From assembly GCF_000287055.2 (NCBI RefSeq), contig NZ_AJYQ02000137.1, positions 184,490 through 248,489 of the forward strand: a stretch of 64,000 nucleotides of DNA, read 5' to 3'. The DNA comes from Vibrio genomosp. F10 str. ZF-129 (lineage in GTDB: Bacteria; Pseudomonadota; Gammaproteobacteria; Enterobacterales; Vibrionaceae). The notes beneath the pieces are model-generated. The model was given only the letters and a program-made list of their open reading frames with translations. It searched no databases and had not been told where the DNA came from. This document shows, in pieces, positions 7,022 to 15,460 of this stretch. The number at the start of each line of letters is the position of its first letter. Positions within the stretch are counted from its first letter, which is position 1. Made by a program: the position numbers and the translations under genes.

Positions 7022-8050
7022 TTGTCTATTCGTAACCTAAAAGATGGCTCTAAAAAGCCATGGATATGTGAATGCTACCCGCAAGGGCGGGGCGGAAAGC
7101 GTGTTCGTAAGAAGTTCGCCACCAAGGGTGAGGCTAAGGCGTTTGAACTGTTCACCATGAAAGAGGTGGACGATAAACCATGGTTAGGTAAGAAAGCCGA
7201 TCACCGCCGTTTACAAGACTTACTGGATACCTGGTGGGATACTCACGGTCACACAGTCAAAACAGGCAAGAATACTTATGTCGTATTAGCTAAAACAGTG
7301 CAAATGTTAGGAAACCCATTAGCCCGTCTTTTTACTGCTCAAGACTACCTTCAGTATCGTGCTAGCCGAGTAAGCCATCACCCAAGTAGGCCTGACATTA
7401 TAATCTCTGCTGCTACGCATAATATTGAACTAAAAACCCTTCGAGCTATGTTCAACAAGCTCATTAAGTACGGGCAATGGACACAGCCTAATCCACTTCT
7501 TAGTATCGAGCTGGTGAAAAGCAGCGAGAGAGAATTAGCCTTTCTAACCAAAGAGCAGATCTCCGATGTTCTAGAAAAGGTGCGACAAGATAATAGCCCC
7601 TCAGCAAAACAAATATACGTTGCTTGTAAGATCTGCTTGGCAACCGGTGCTCGTATCAGTGAGGCGTTAAACTTAAAACGCTCTCAGGTAAACCAATACA
7701 AATTGTTATTTACTGAAACTAAAGGAAAGAAGAACCGCTCGGTTCCTATATCTTGCTCTTTGTATGATGAAATCGTTGAGGTGGCGATAAGTGGGCATGC
7801 TATCTTTGATGTGCGTTACTATGCGGCTTGGGAGTGCGTAAAACGCGCTTTGCCAGAGCATGTTCCTAGTGGGCAAGCAACCCATGTATTAAGGCATACT
7901 TTTGCTAGTCACTTCATGATGAATGGCGGTGATATTTTGGTATTGCAGCGCATTCTAGGCCATAAGAAAATCGAGCAAACCATGGCTTATGCTCACTTCT
8001 CTCCAGACCATCTCATGCAAGCTGTTCAGCTTAATCCACTCGAAAATTAA
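7022..8050 (+). CDS. Phage/genomic-island tyrosine integrase
   Basis: The product has 342 residues if translation starts at the TTG at 7022, which yields the family-typical SIRNLKDGSKKPW N-terminus and has GGGG eight bases upstream. A GTG at 7013 is the alternative. An arm-binding domain is followed by a core-binding region and then the catalytic domain with all tyrosine-recombinase residues (numbered from TTG): R211 (TGARISE), K about 234-237 (ETKGKKNRSVP), H288/R291 (HVLRHTF), H314 (LGHKKIEQT) and Y323 (AYAHF). It resembles P2-type phage integrases and lacks the additional insert of IntI integron integrases, so it is not the enzyme that built the neighbouring cassette array. Confidence 0.9.
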   Translation: MSIRNLKDGSKKPWICECYPQGRGGKRVRKKFATKGEAKAFELFTMKEVDDKPWLGKKADHRRLQDLLDTWWDTHGHTVKTGKNTYVVLAKTVQMLGNPLARLFTAQDYLQYRASRVSHHPSRPDIIISAATHNIELKTLRAMFNKLIKYGQWTQPNPLLSIELVKSSERELAFLTKEQISDVLEKVRQDNSPSAKQIYVACKICLATGARISEALNLKRSQVNQYKLLFTETKGKKNRSVPISCSLYDEIVEVAISGHAIFDVRYYAAWECVKRALPEHVPSGQATHVLRHTFASHFMMNGGDILVLQRILGHKKIEQTMAYAHFSPDHLMQAVQLNPLEN

Positions 8051-8106
8051 TGGCGACAAAATGGCGACAAAACTCAGTTATTGTCGGTTATAGCCCGTTA
8101 TTGTCA
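8050..8106 (+). repeat. Two short direct-repeat pairs behind the integrase gene
   Basis: ATGGCGACAAA occurs in tandem (8050-8060, 8061-8071), and GTTATTGTC occurs twice (8078-8086, 8098-8106). Pairs of short repeats between an integrase gene and the element end are often arm-type binding sites. That role is inferred from position. Confidence 0.4.
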
Positions 8107-8126
8107 GATTTTTGCTTTTAGATAGG

Positions 8127-8162
8127 AACCCCTAACCTAATGTAATCAATAGGTTAGGGGTT
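8127..8162. terminator. Long perfect hairpin at the island/chromosome junction
   Basis: AACCCCTAACCTA (8127-8139) pairs perfectly with TAGGTTAGGGGTT (8150-8162) around a ten-base loop. It lies between the stop codons of the convergent integrase and ABC-transporter genes and is probably a bidirectional terminator, although the T tracts are short. The right copy of the 17-base repeat (8137-8153) forms the inner part and loop of this hairpin. Confidence 0.6.
8137..8153 (+). repeat. Right copy of the 17-base direct repeat, possible attachment site
   Basis: CTAATGTAATCAATAGG differs from 3892-3908 at one position. It sits 87 bases after the integrase stop codon, inside the terminator hairpin of the adjacent chromosomal gene, a type of target used by several island integrases. 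Confidence 0.45.
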
Positions 8163-8168
8163 TGTAGG

Positions 8169-9995
8169 CTAGTCGCTTATGAAACCACCGGTTTGATGCG
8201 CCCACAATTGAGCATAAATCCCTTTTTGGCTGATCAATTCTTGGTGGGAGCCTTGCTCCACAATCGTACCTTGATCAAGAACGATCAAGCGATCCATTGC
8301 TGCGATGGTCGATAATCGGTGCGCAATTGCGATAACCGTCTTACCTTCCATTAGCTCATTTAAGCTCTCTTGAATTGCGGCTTCAACTTCTGAATCGAGT
8401 GCAGATGTCGCTTCATCCAAGACCAATAAAGGTGCGTCTTTTAACAGAACTCGTGAGATGGCAACTCTCTGGCGTTGGCCTCCAGACAGTTTGACACCTC
8501 GCTCGCCAACTTGCGCATCATAACCGGTGTTACCAAATGGGTCGGTAAGGTCTTGAATAAACGTATCAGCGTGAGCTTGTTTGGTCGCTTTGATTAACTC
8601 TTCTTCGGTGGCGTCGGGATTACCATACAAGATGTTGTCACGAATCGATCGGTGTAATAGCGAGGTATCTTGGGTCACCATTCCGATGTTACTACGAAGC
8701 GAATCTTGAGTGATGTCTGAAATGACTTGCCCATCGATCTTAATTTTTCCACTTTCTACATCATGGAAACGAAGCAGCAGATTCACTAAGGTGGATTTAC
8801 CTGCTCCAGATCTTCCCACTAACCCGACTTTTTCGCCTGGCTTAATGTCGAGATTAAGGTGGCTAATGACACCTTTGTTTTCGCCATAGTGAAAACTGAC
8901 ATCTTCAAAGCTGATTCCACCGTGCGGGACCTCTAGTGGCTTAGCTTCTGGCTTATCGACAATATCCACCGGTTTAGCTAGGGTTTTCATGCCATCAACA
9001 ACAGTACCCATATTTTCAAATAGGGCACTGACTTCCCACATGATCCACATCGACATACCATTAATACGAAGTGCTAAGCTTATTGCAATAGCAATGGCCC
9101 CAACCGTAATGGAACCGTCCATCCATAAAAATATCGACATAGCCGCTACGGCAAAAACCAGCACATAGTTGGTGATTTCGACCAAGACATCAAAGCCTGT
9201 TACAAGGCGCATTTGCTTGTAAACAGTATCCAGGAAGCCTTTCATGCCTTCTTCGGCATAGTCGGTTTCGCGTTTACTATGTGAAAACAGCTTAACGGTC
9301 GAGATATTGGTGTAGCTATCGACTATTCGTCCTGTCATTGTCGATCGAGCGTCTGCTTGGTCTGCGGCAACGCTTTTTAGTTTAGGGATAAAATAAAGCT
9401 GAATTCCTACGTAGCAAGCTAGCCAAATGACCATAGGGATCATTAAACGCCAATCTGCATAAGCGAGCAGTACTACCATCGACGTAAAATAGACCGAAAC
9501 ATAGACGAAGACATCCATGGTTTTCATGACGGTTTCACGTACAGCGAGTGAGGTTTGCATGACTTTTGTTGCAATGCGGCCAGCGAAATCATCTTGATAG
9601 AAGTTCACGCTTTGCTTTAGCAAGTATCGATGCGCCAGCCAGCGAATCGACATTGGGTAGTTGCCAAGAAGCGTTTGGTGGATGAGCAGAGAGTATGCCA
9701 CGGCGAGAACAGGCATGATCACGAGCAATAGTATTCCGTAACCAATTAATACGCTGCTGTTGTCTTGCCAGAACGTTTCAGGGTTACTGGTCGAAAGCCA
9801 ATCGACCAACTGTCCCATTGCCCCAAATAGAGAGACTTCAACAATCGCAACAATGGTAGACATGATCGACATGATAATCAGTGGGACTTCAAACCCGCGC
9901 GTGTAATAACGGCAGAAAGCAAAAATCCCTTTAGGCGGTTGTTTGGGCTCTTCATTGGGGAAAGGTTTGGTAAAACTTTCAAACTTTTTAAACAT
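8169..9995 (-). CDS. ABC exporter, fused permease and ATPase (MsbA/multidrug type)
   Basis: This 608-residue half-transporter is expected to dimerise in the inner membrane and export a lipid, drug or peptide. A six-helix membrane domain occupies about residues 35-330. The ATPase follows with Walker A GRSGAGKST, Q-loop MVTQDTSLL, signature LSGGQRQR, Walker B LLVLDEATS and the H-loop in IAHRLST, all intact. The N-terminal extension is rich in Lys and Pro. The substrate cannot be told from sequence. It is transcribed alone towards the island boundary and is the first clearly chromosomal gene right of the island. Confidence 0.9.
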   Translation of the reverse strand: MFKKFESFTKPFPNEEPKQPPKGIFAFCRYYTRGFEVPLIIMSIMSTIVAIVEVSLFGAMGQLVDWLSTSNPETFWQDNSSVLIGYGILLLVIMPVLAVAYSLLIHQTLLGNYPMSIRWLAHRYLLKQSVNFYQDDFAGRIATKVMQTSLAVRETVMKTMDVFVYVSVYFTSMVVLLAYADWRLMIPMVIWLACYVGIQLYFIPKLKSVAADQADARSTMTGRIVDSYTNISTVKLFSHSKRETDYAEEGMKGFLDTVYKQMRLVTGFDVLVEITNYVLVFAVAAMSIFLWMDGSITVGAIAIAISLALRINGMSMWIMWEVSALFENMGTVVDGMKTLAKPVDIVDKPEAKPLEVPHGGISFEDVSFHYGENKGVISHLNLDIKPGEKVGLVGRSGAGKSTLVNLLLRFHDVESGKIKIDGQVISDITQDSLRSNIGMVTQDTSLLHRSIRDNILYGNPDATEEELIKATKQAHADTFIQDLTDPFGNTGYDAQVGERGVKLSGGQRQRVAISRVLLKDAPLLVLDEATSALDSEVEAAIQESLNELMEGKTVIAIAHRLSTIAAMDRLIVLDQGTIVEQGSHQELISQKGIYAQLWAHQTGGFISD

Positions 9996-10168
9996 AAATC
10001 ATCCTAATAATATGCCAATTCTCAGTGTTTTTATCGGTGTACTTGTCATTCATGAGAGGAAAAAAGAGGCGTCGCTATGGTATAACGATTGGATATGAAA
10101 TGTCACTAATATGTTATGTGCACCAATACAACGGTTTTTACCTAACGCATACGATAGGGTATACATGA

Positions 10169-10183
10169 CAGTAAATATTACTG
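10169..10183. promoter_or_regulatory. AT-rich palindrome upstream of the CtlX-type gene
   Basis: CAGTAAATATTACTG has perfect six-base arms. It lies in the 309-base gap between the divergent ABC transporter and the 10305 gene, which otherwise shows no gene or RNA. It could bind an amino-acid-responsive regulator, but the protein is unknown. Confidence 0.3.
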
Positions 10184-10304
10184 CTAAACGATAATTTCCC
10201 AGTTAATAGTTGGATTTGATAATGGAGATGCTCGTTAATTCAGTAAAAACACAGTTAACAAAGTGTTTACAATTGCGAATCGTAAGTAAAAAAGAGCTAA
10301 GACG

Positions 10305-11288
10305 ATGTTGCAAAGTAAAAAGCCAGCAGCTTTACCTAATCAGACTGCTAATACTCAAAATGCCAATTGTGTCCTCATGGTGCCACCAAAAGAGTTTACT
10401 TTTAACCCTGAGACGGCAAAAGACAATGAGTTTCAGCATCAGCTCGATCTGACCCCTGATCAAATTCATCAAAAGACGATGGCGGAGTATCGCGCTATGC
10501 TCTCTGGCTTGCGTTCAGAAGGGGTTCAAGTGATCGATTTTGATTATCAGCCCTCTGAGACAGCCACTCCTGATGCCGTGTTCCCAAACAACTGGTTTAG
10601 CACGACTTCTTCTGGTGAGCTATACACCTTCCCTATGGCGTGTAAAAACCGACGACATGAGGTGCGTATCGAACAGTTGGTAGCCTCTTTAGAGGACGCG
10701 GGTCGCCCCGTGAAGTACATTGACTCGCTGCAAGAGTACACGGAGCACAATGCGTATTTAGAAAGTACGGGTGTGATGGTGAAAGATCATACTAATCGGA
10801 CGATATACGCCGCTTTATCACAACGCTGTGACCGAGAGGTTCTGGAAGAATATGCGAAGCGCATAGGTTACAATCGAGTGATTTCGTTTCAGACGGCTTT
10901 AGAATCAGGTCAGCCTGTTTACCATACGAATGTAATGATGGCGATTGGAGAAACTTTCACGGTGATATGCGATGAAGTTATCCCAGAGTTTGAACGACGT
11001 TTTGTGCTGAAGTCGTTGTCGAAATCGAAACAAGTGATTTCAATATCGATTGAACAAATGAATCAGTTTTGTGGCAATATTCTTCAGCTTGAAACCGTGA
11101 ACGGAACCAAGGTGATTGCCATGTCTCTTTCAGCTTATAACGCTTTTTCACCGGCGCAGATAGCCCAGCTTTCAACCCATGGGAAGTTATTGCCATTTGA
11201 TGTCAAGACAATTGAATCGATTGGTGGAGGCAGTGTTCGCTGTATGCTAGGGGAAGTGTTTTTGCCGACTAGGAAGAAGTTGCTTTAA
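10305..11288 (+). CDS. ctlX: CtlX-family amidinotransferase/citrulline hydrolase-like protein
   Basis: The 327-residue protein belongs to the guanidino-group-modifying (pentein) superfamily. Conserved parts visible are PDAVFPNNW (substrate Asp), HNAYLESTG (acidic catalytic residue), YHTNVMM (catalytic His) and GGGSVRCMLGE with the nucleophilic Cys near the C-terminus. Close relatives are annotated as arginine-deiminase-related or citrulline-utilisation hydrolase CtlX. The start ATG follows a weak GAG-containing ribosome site. It is monocistronic, with its own terminator. The exact substrate (citrulline, arginine or a related ureido compound) remains open. Confidence 0.85.
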   Translation: MLQSKKPAALPNQTANTQNANCVLMVPPKEFTFNPETAKDNEFQHQLDLTPDQIHQKTMAEYRAMLSGLRSEGVQVIDFDYQPSETATPDAVFPNNWFSTTSSGELYTFPMACKNRRHEVRIEQLVASLEDAGRPVKYIDSLQEYTEHNAYLESTGVMVKDHTNRTIYAALSQRCDREVLEEYAKRIGYNRVISFQTALESGQPVYHTNVMMAIGETFTVICDEVIPEFERRFVLKSLSKSKQVISISIEQMNQFCGNILQLETVNGTKVIAMSLSAYNAFSPAQIAQLSTHGKLLPFDVKTIESIGGGSVRCMLGEVFLPTRKKLL

Positions 11289-11324
11289 AAGATGTAAACC
11301 GCAAGCTATTCATTCGGATCTTAA

Positions 11325-11360
11325 AACGGAGTTCGCATTACTTGTGAACTTCGTTTTTTT
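11325..11360 (+). terminator. Terminator after the ctlX-type gene
   Basis: AACGGAGTTCGC pairs with GTGAACTTCGTT (two G-U pairs) and is followed by a run of T residues. Confidence 0.8.
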
Positions 11361-11408
11361 GGGTCTGTTTTATGAAGAAAAGCCCGCATGTAGACAATCA
11401 ACGAGCAC

Positions 11409-11434
11409 AAAAAAGGCCGCCAATGGCGACCTTT
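11409..11434 (-). terminator. Terminator after the cold-shock gene
   Basis: On the minus strand AAAGGTCGCC-ATT-GGCGGCC is followed by six T residues. The stem has one mismatch. Confidence 0.75.
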
Positions 11435-11468
11435 ATATATTCTATTAGCTAATGCTAGTAGAGCTAAA

Positions 11469-11681
11469 TTAGATAGCTACTACGTTGCTAGCTTGAAGGC
11501 CTTTTTGACCTTGCTCTACTTCGAAAGACACTTTTTGGCCTTCGTTAAGAGTTTTGAAACCTTCAGAAGCGATAGCACGGAAATGTACGAATACGTCTGC
11601 GCCGCCGTTATCTTGAGTAAGGAAACCGAAACCTTTAGTTTCGTTGAACCATTTTACAGTACCAGTAATTGAGTTAGACAT
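11469..11681 (-). CDS. CspA-family cold-shock protein
   Basis: This 70-residue single cold-shock domain is the full length for the family. It carries both RNA-binding motifs (KGFGFLTQ as RNP1, DVFVHFRAI as RNP2) and the start GTVKWFNETKG. It binds single-stranded RNA and DNA and melts RNA secondary structure. The start codon has a good AGGGAC site. The long leader upstream is usual for cold-inducible csp genes. Which Vibrio Csp paralogue it is cannot be decided from the window. Confidence 0.95.
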   Translation of the reverse strand: MSNSITGTVKWFNETKGFGFLTQDNGGADVFVHFRAIASEGFKTLNEGQKVSFEVEQGQKGLQASNVVAI

Positions 11682-11935
11682 GTTATGTCCCTTATTTATT
11701 TAATTTAAGAAAAAGTTCAACATTAGCCAAATGCCAATGAGTTGAATTATGTCATGTTACGCTAAAATAAAAGGGAAACGCCTAGCTACAAAAACGTGGT
11801 TTTAATAGTGGATGTTTTACTTGTACTTGATGCTGCATTTAATAACTCTCTGAACAACTGAGCGGTATAATACACGCTGTGTTTTTATTGTACAGTACTT
11901 TCTTCTTTTATTTAGAGTGTCGCGTCATGGAGTAT
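11682..11935 (-). promoter_or_regulatory. Likely long 5' leader of the cold-shock gene
   Basis: About 250 bases before the cold-shock start codon hold no coding sequence. On the minus strand a candidate -10 (TATTAT or TATACC, near 11865-11875) would give a leader of roughly 180 bases, typical of thermosensing csp mRNAs. The next stretch, 11936-12248, contains no gene or structure I can support. Confidence 0.4.
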
Positions 11936-12248
11936 TTAGAATAGACGCAGTTTGAGTCATTTTTGCTTCATGAGCATGAAATAAATATGAATAGCAGCCT
12001 AGCGTCACGCGCTACGCTCGTTCTGTAACTTTGTGTGTTTTCTAACACGTTACTCTCGTGTTTTTCATCTTTGCTCGCTATTTTCACGTACATTCCCACA
12101 TTGATGACGTAAAGAGGGTTAGGAATTATTGAGCAGTATGCTTGTCTTGAGCAGGAGTGTGCTAACATCTATTGCATCAGAAATGCAGACATTCAAACAC
12201 TGTCATTTCGATTGAACTTACAATGATTAACCAAAGAGAATATGAGCA

Positions 12249-12515
12249 ATGAGCAAGTTAAATGCCGAAGAACGCAAAGCGCGTGATGACGAGCGTTTTT
12301 CACAAAGGGTGAATGAACGCAGAGAAAAAGGCGAAGACGTAATAGCTTATGCTCTTACTAATAAAAAAGCGGTTAAATTTCTTACTAAATCAGAGCGTAA
12401 AGCGCTGAATGAAAGAAAATTAGCCCGCCAAGAAGAAATTAAGTTGAAAGAGCAAGAAGAGCTAGAGAGAATTTCTGCGGCATTTACGACTCCAGACCCA
12501 GACGATCTAGTTTAG
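12249..12515 (+). CDS. Conserved small charged protein, function unknown
   Basis: The 88-residue protein is extremely rich in Lys, Arg and Glu (ERKARDDERFSQRVNERREKGED). Its C-terminal half is predicted to be one long helix or coiled coil (KALNERKLARQEEIKLKEQEELERI), ending in an acidic tail. No signal or membrane segment. It has its own terminator directly downstream, which supports expression as a single gene. The composition suggests a nucleic-acid or ribosome-associated protein, but this is inference. Confidence 0.65.
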   Translation: MSKLNAEERKARDDERFSQRVNERREKGEDVIAYALTNKKAVKFLTKSERKALNERKLARQEEIKLKEQEELERISAAFTTPDPDDLV

Positions 12516-12551
12516 AACGTCATTTAGATCTGTTTGTACTGTGTATAAAAC

Positions 12552-12585
12552 AAAACCCCAACGGTGTGCTGTTCGGGGTTTTTTG
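12552..12585 (+). terminator. Terminator after the 88-residue protein gene
   Basis: AAAACCCC and GGGGTTTT arms with an inner AAC/GTT pair, followed by TTTT. It may also end the large operon arriving from the other side. Confidence 0.8.
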
Positions 12586-12599
12586 TCTTTTGATGTCAG

Positions 12600-13121
12600 T
12601 TATTTCTTTTCTATATACAATATTATCTCACCAACATTAATGCCCCACTTCGACATATCGGTTTTGTTAAACAGACGCTTTTCGTCTATCAGGAACATCC
12701 AATCGTCTAGAGTGACTTGATAAGTGGTTCCATCAACGGGAATTTCTAGGTCGTACTGCCAATATAAGGCAGCACCTTCTGTTCTGCCTGTCGCTGTGCC
12801 TACCACGTCTTCAGCCGTCCCCTCATACTGGTTATTGCCAATGTTTTTGAGCTGCCAATTACGAGTCGACTTCTCACCGTCATCAAACTCAAACCATTCT
12901 TTTATCTCTCCTGTATCACCTTGCCAAGAGGCGAGCAGTTTGACTTCAAAACGACGTAACAGATTACCTGAGCGATCCAAAACCATGCCGTAGGCTACAA
13001 GTTCACCATCAAAAAATTGCTCTAACTTGAGCTCAGGAAAGGTATCTTTATGTTTATCTAACGTTGCATTTCCGCATGCGCTTAGCATGATGGTCAACGC
13101 TAAAATGACTATTTTTTTCAT
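12600..13121 (-). CDS. DUF3833 lipoprotein, last gene of the ECF11 operon
   Basis: The 173-residue precursor has a lipoprotein signal (IVILALTIMLSACG, Cys16). The mature part carries the DUF3833 pattern: FFDGELVAYGMVLDRSGNLLRRF, then EWFEFDDGE and an alternating beta sheet with DDWMFLIDEK. It is probably a membrane-anchored lipocalin-like beta protein. It overlaps the preceding gene by four bases (ATGA), so it is co-translated with the chalcone-isomerase-like protein. Family members are commonly encoded beside ECF11/photolyase clusters with Cfa and DUF1365 genes, which suggests a role in handling modified lipids in the envelope. Confidence 0.8.
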   Translation of the reverse strand: MKKIVILALTIMLSACGNATLDKHKDTFPELKLEQFFDGELVAYGMVLDRSGNLLRRFEVKLLASWQGDTGEIKEWFEFDDGEKSTRNWQLKNIGNNQYEGTAEDVVGTATGRTEGAALYWQYDLEIPVDGTTYQVTLDDWMFLIDEKRLFNKTDMSKWGINVGEIILYIEKK

Positions 13122-13621
13122 CTATTTAATCCCAGTAATTGACGACGAAGCTCTGGCTCAGAGGTTTTTTCCGACAGCCATATCGAGAGAAATGCAGTCC
13201 CAAAGCTTTCTGAACGTATGGTGCCTATGAGCTCATTATTGAAGTAAAATTCGCTACGTCCATCTTCTTCAAGCAGCAGAGTCAAGGTGTTGCCTGGTTC
13301 AACGTTTGGCCAAAGGTTTTCTAACGACGCTGCCCATTGTTCAATGTCATTAGCGTCATAATTTAAGTGCTGCCATTGCTCTATGGTGGCTTGAATAAGC
13401 GCTTTGCTTTCTATTGATTTCAGATATTCAATCTTGAGTGCTTGCCTATTTTTATCGGGTTCACCTGTAATAGCGTGCTGGCCCGAGTAGTATTCAGCTT
13501 CGTATATTGTCCAGAACAGGTAACTCATCTCTCCGGTTCCGACTTTGCTGAGATCTCTAATCGGCGACGCTAAAACAGTACTGCTGATCAGCAGAAAACA
13601 TAAACAAAACCATTTGTACAT
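13118..13621 (-). CDS. Chalcone-isomerase-like periplasmic protein
   Basis: The 167-residue protein has an N-terminal signal peptide (CLCFLLISSTVLASP). The rest fits the bacterial chalcone-isomerase-like domain: LSKVGTGEMSYLFWTIYEAEYYSG, LKIEYLKSIESKALIQATIEQW and FGTAFLSIWLSEKT near the end. Bacterial members lack flavonoid substrates and, by analogy with plant fatty-acid-binding relatives, may bind fatty acids. It lies between DUF2878 and DUF3833, separated from DUF2878 by three bases. The predicted role in lipid handling is inference from fold and neighbours. Confidence 0.8.
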   Translation of the reverse strand: MYKWFCLCFLLISSTVLASPIRDLSKVGTGEMSYLFWTIYEAEYYSGQHAITGEPDKNRQALKIEYLKSIESKALIQATIEQWQHLNYDANDIEQWAASLENLWPNVEPGNTLTLLLEEDGRSEFYFNNELIGTIRSESFGTAFLSIWLSEKTSEPELRRQLLGLNR

Positions 13622-13624
13622 AAA

Positions 13625-14134
13625 TCACCCCGTTACTGGTTCACATGTCGGTCGTTCTATTTTCCTTCTTAGAAGGACAAAAGTGGGCATCAATATTGCC
13701 CAGACCAACATTAACGACAATATGACTTGGTGTGCAGGCAGCAGTGGTTCAATCACGCCTGCTTTTATTCCTCCCCAGTAACTGGCGGTTCCACCTAGGG
13801 CGCCAATGACAGCAAGTGGCAATGAAGAAAACCGGTTCAACCAACTTAAGCTGTGATTCAGGCTGATAATGAACATGATCCAAATCAGCAGAAGCCACAT
13901 AGGGAAGAATTCGCTACCAACGGAAAAGACACCTAAATGCAATTGAAGCTTGTCTGCGGCTAATCCGATAGGGAGCAGTAGCAATAAATTCAGGTCTTTC
14001 TTCTTGGTTGGCGAGAGTAAAAAATGGACGACCAACAGCCCGGCCATGAGTGGCCCTGCATGTTGGTTTAAGAACGCTGCACAAAACCAACTGGCCTGGA
14101 AAATAACCAGATTAATAATCCAGAATCGCTGCAT
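13625..14134 (-). CDS. DUF2878 integral membrane protein
   Basis: The protein has 169 residues from the ATG at 14134, chosen because GAGGACAAAG precedes it. A longer reading from 14173 adds 13 non-hydrophobic residues. About five membrane helices are visible (FWIINLVIFQASWF, MAGLLVVHFLL, LNLLLLLPIGLAA, PMWLLLIWIMFIISL, VILSLMLVWAILMPTFVLL). It overlaps the end of the cfa-type gene by 23 bases, so it is translationally coupled. DUF2878 proteins are regularly found in photolyase/Cfa clusters; the activity is unknown. Confidence 0.75.
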   Translation of the reverse strand: MQRFWIINLVIFQASWFCAAFLNQHAGPLMAGLLVVHFLLSPTKKKDLNLLLLLPIGLAADKLQLHLGVFSVGSEFFPMWLLLIWIMFIISLNHSLSWLNRFSSLPLAVIGALGGTASYWGGIKAGVIEPLLPAHQVILSLMLVWAILMPTFVLLRRKIERPTCEPVTG

Positions 14135-15392
14135 CACTTTGTCCTCTGTATCGTGGCTTTCTTGCAACGACATGGTGGGTACTGATCACTCGTTGTAAGA
14201 ATGCACCTTCGCAGTAGCACAAGTAAAAAGTCCACAATCGTTTAAACTCTTCGTTATAACCAAGCTCAACCAATTGAGGCCAAGACTGTTCAAATCGCTG
14301 ACGCCAATCGTGGAGCGTGCGAGCGTAATGAAGGCCAATATCATGCAACTCATGAGTCACTAAATCGGTGCAGTTGGCCATCTGTTGCGTCATGATCGAC
14401 ACCGACGGTAAACAACCACCTGGGAATATGTATTTTTGAATGAAATCGACATTTTTGCGGTAACGATCGTAACGGCTGTCGGCGATCGTAATGGATTGAA
14501 TTAACATCTTTCCATCGGGTTTTAGTAAGTCGGAACACTTTTTGAAAAATGTTGGCAAGTACTCATGACCTACCGCTTCAATCATTTCGACAGACACTAA
14601 TTTATCGTACTGACCGGTCAGTTTTCGGTAGTCACTTTTGAGTAAAGTAATTTTGTCTTCTAAGCCGAGTTGTGAGATTTTCTGCTCTGCGTATTCATGC
14701 TGAGCATCGGAGATGGTGGTGGTGGTCACATGGCATCCGAAATGCTGTGCCATGTAGATCGCTAGACCACCCCAACCAGTACCTATTTCTACTACGTGGT
14801 CGGTTTCTTTGAGTTCCAGTCTTTCACAGATGGTTTGCATTTTTAGTTGTTGCGCATCATCTAAAGTCGTTGCGTTTGAACCATACACAGCGCAAGAATA
14901 CTGCATAGCAGGGTCTAAAAATCGGGTGTAGAGTTCGTTGCCAATATCATAGTGAGCGAGAATGTTTCGTTTGGATCCATCTTCAGAATTGGCATTTTTA
15001 AAACGTAGGAACTGTTTCTTTATCTTGCTGACCCAATGTACTTTGTTTTCAATTTTGTCTAACTGGTCTTGGTTGATAGCCATCACTTGAATGAGATTGG
15101 TTAGGTTCGGGCTCGTCCATTTTCCATCGATGTAGGCTTCTGCTGCGCCAATGCCACCGTTTAGTACCATATTTTTGTAGAAAGAAGCGTCGTGTATAAC
15201 AATGGTCGCATGCAGCGATGATGCTTGATCACCAAACCGTGTACGTTCATCCCCGTCAACAATTTCTAGGCTCGCGTGGTTGATATGAGTGAGTAGAGAA
15301 AATATCAACGTTTTGTATTTATTGGTTGAACGACTTTCAATATTTTCGTTACTGTAAGCTAAGCCTTGAGCTTGTTTCGCAGATTGTTCCAT
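14112..15392 (-). CDS. cfa: Cyclopropane-fatty-acid-synthase-type SAM methyltransferase
   Basis: The protein has 426 residues from the ATG at 15392, which has GAGG five bases upstream. An ATG at 15419 would add nine residues without a good ribosome site. The C-terminal catalytic domain contains the AdoMet motif VVEIGTGWGGLAIYMA, the active-site YSCAVY and the ECF-cluster-type segment VEMIEAVGHEYL. The enzyme transfers a methyl(ene) group from AdoMet to double bonds in membrane phospholipid acyl chains. In other bacteria ECF11 regulons include Cfa-like methylases that form methylated or furan fatty acids, so the product here may be cyclopropane or a methyl-branched unsaturated chain. Placement in a photo-oxidative stress operon supports membrane protection. 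Confidence 0.9.
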   Translation of the reverse strand: MEQSAKQAQGLAYSNENIESRSTNKYKTLIFSLLTHINHASLEIVDGDERTRFGDQASSLHATIVIHDASFYKNMVLNGGIGAAEAYIDGKWTSPNLTNLIQVMAINQDQLDKIENKVHWVSKIKKQFLRFKNANSEDGSKRNILAHYDIGNELYTRFLDPAMQYSCAVYGSNATTLDDAQQLKMQTICERLELKETDHVVEIGTGWGGLAIYMAQHFGCHVTTTTISDAQHEYAEQKISQLGLEDKITLLKSDYRKLTGQYDKLVSVEMIEAVGHEYLPTFFKKCSDLLKPDGKMLIQSITIADSRYDRYRKNVDFIQKYIFPGGCLPSVSIMTQQMANCTDLVTHELHDIGLHYARTLHDWRQRFEQSWPQLVELGYNEEFKRLWTFYLCYCEGAFLQRVISTHHVVARKPRYRGQSDAAILDY

Positions 15393-15460
15393 GTGAACCT
15401 CACTTGAGAAAACGGTCATTATTGTTGTGAAATATATTTTGTTTGAAACTCGTATTGCTG

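Noticed and set aside
7022..8050. Integrase considered as an integron integrase (IntI)
   Set aside because: It lacks the IntI-specific additional segment between the catalytic boxes and has a phage-type arm-binding N-terminus.
10210..10452. 80-codon frame overlapping the start of the ctlX-type gene
   Set aside because: It overlaps a well-supported gene in another frame and has no family resemblance.
11968..12168. 66-codon minus-strand frame in the cold-shock gene upstream region
   Set aside because: No ribosome site, no recognisable domain, low-complexity composition.
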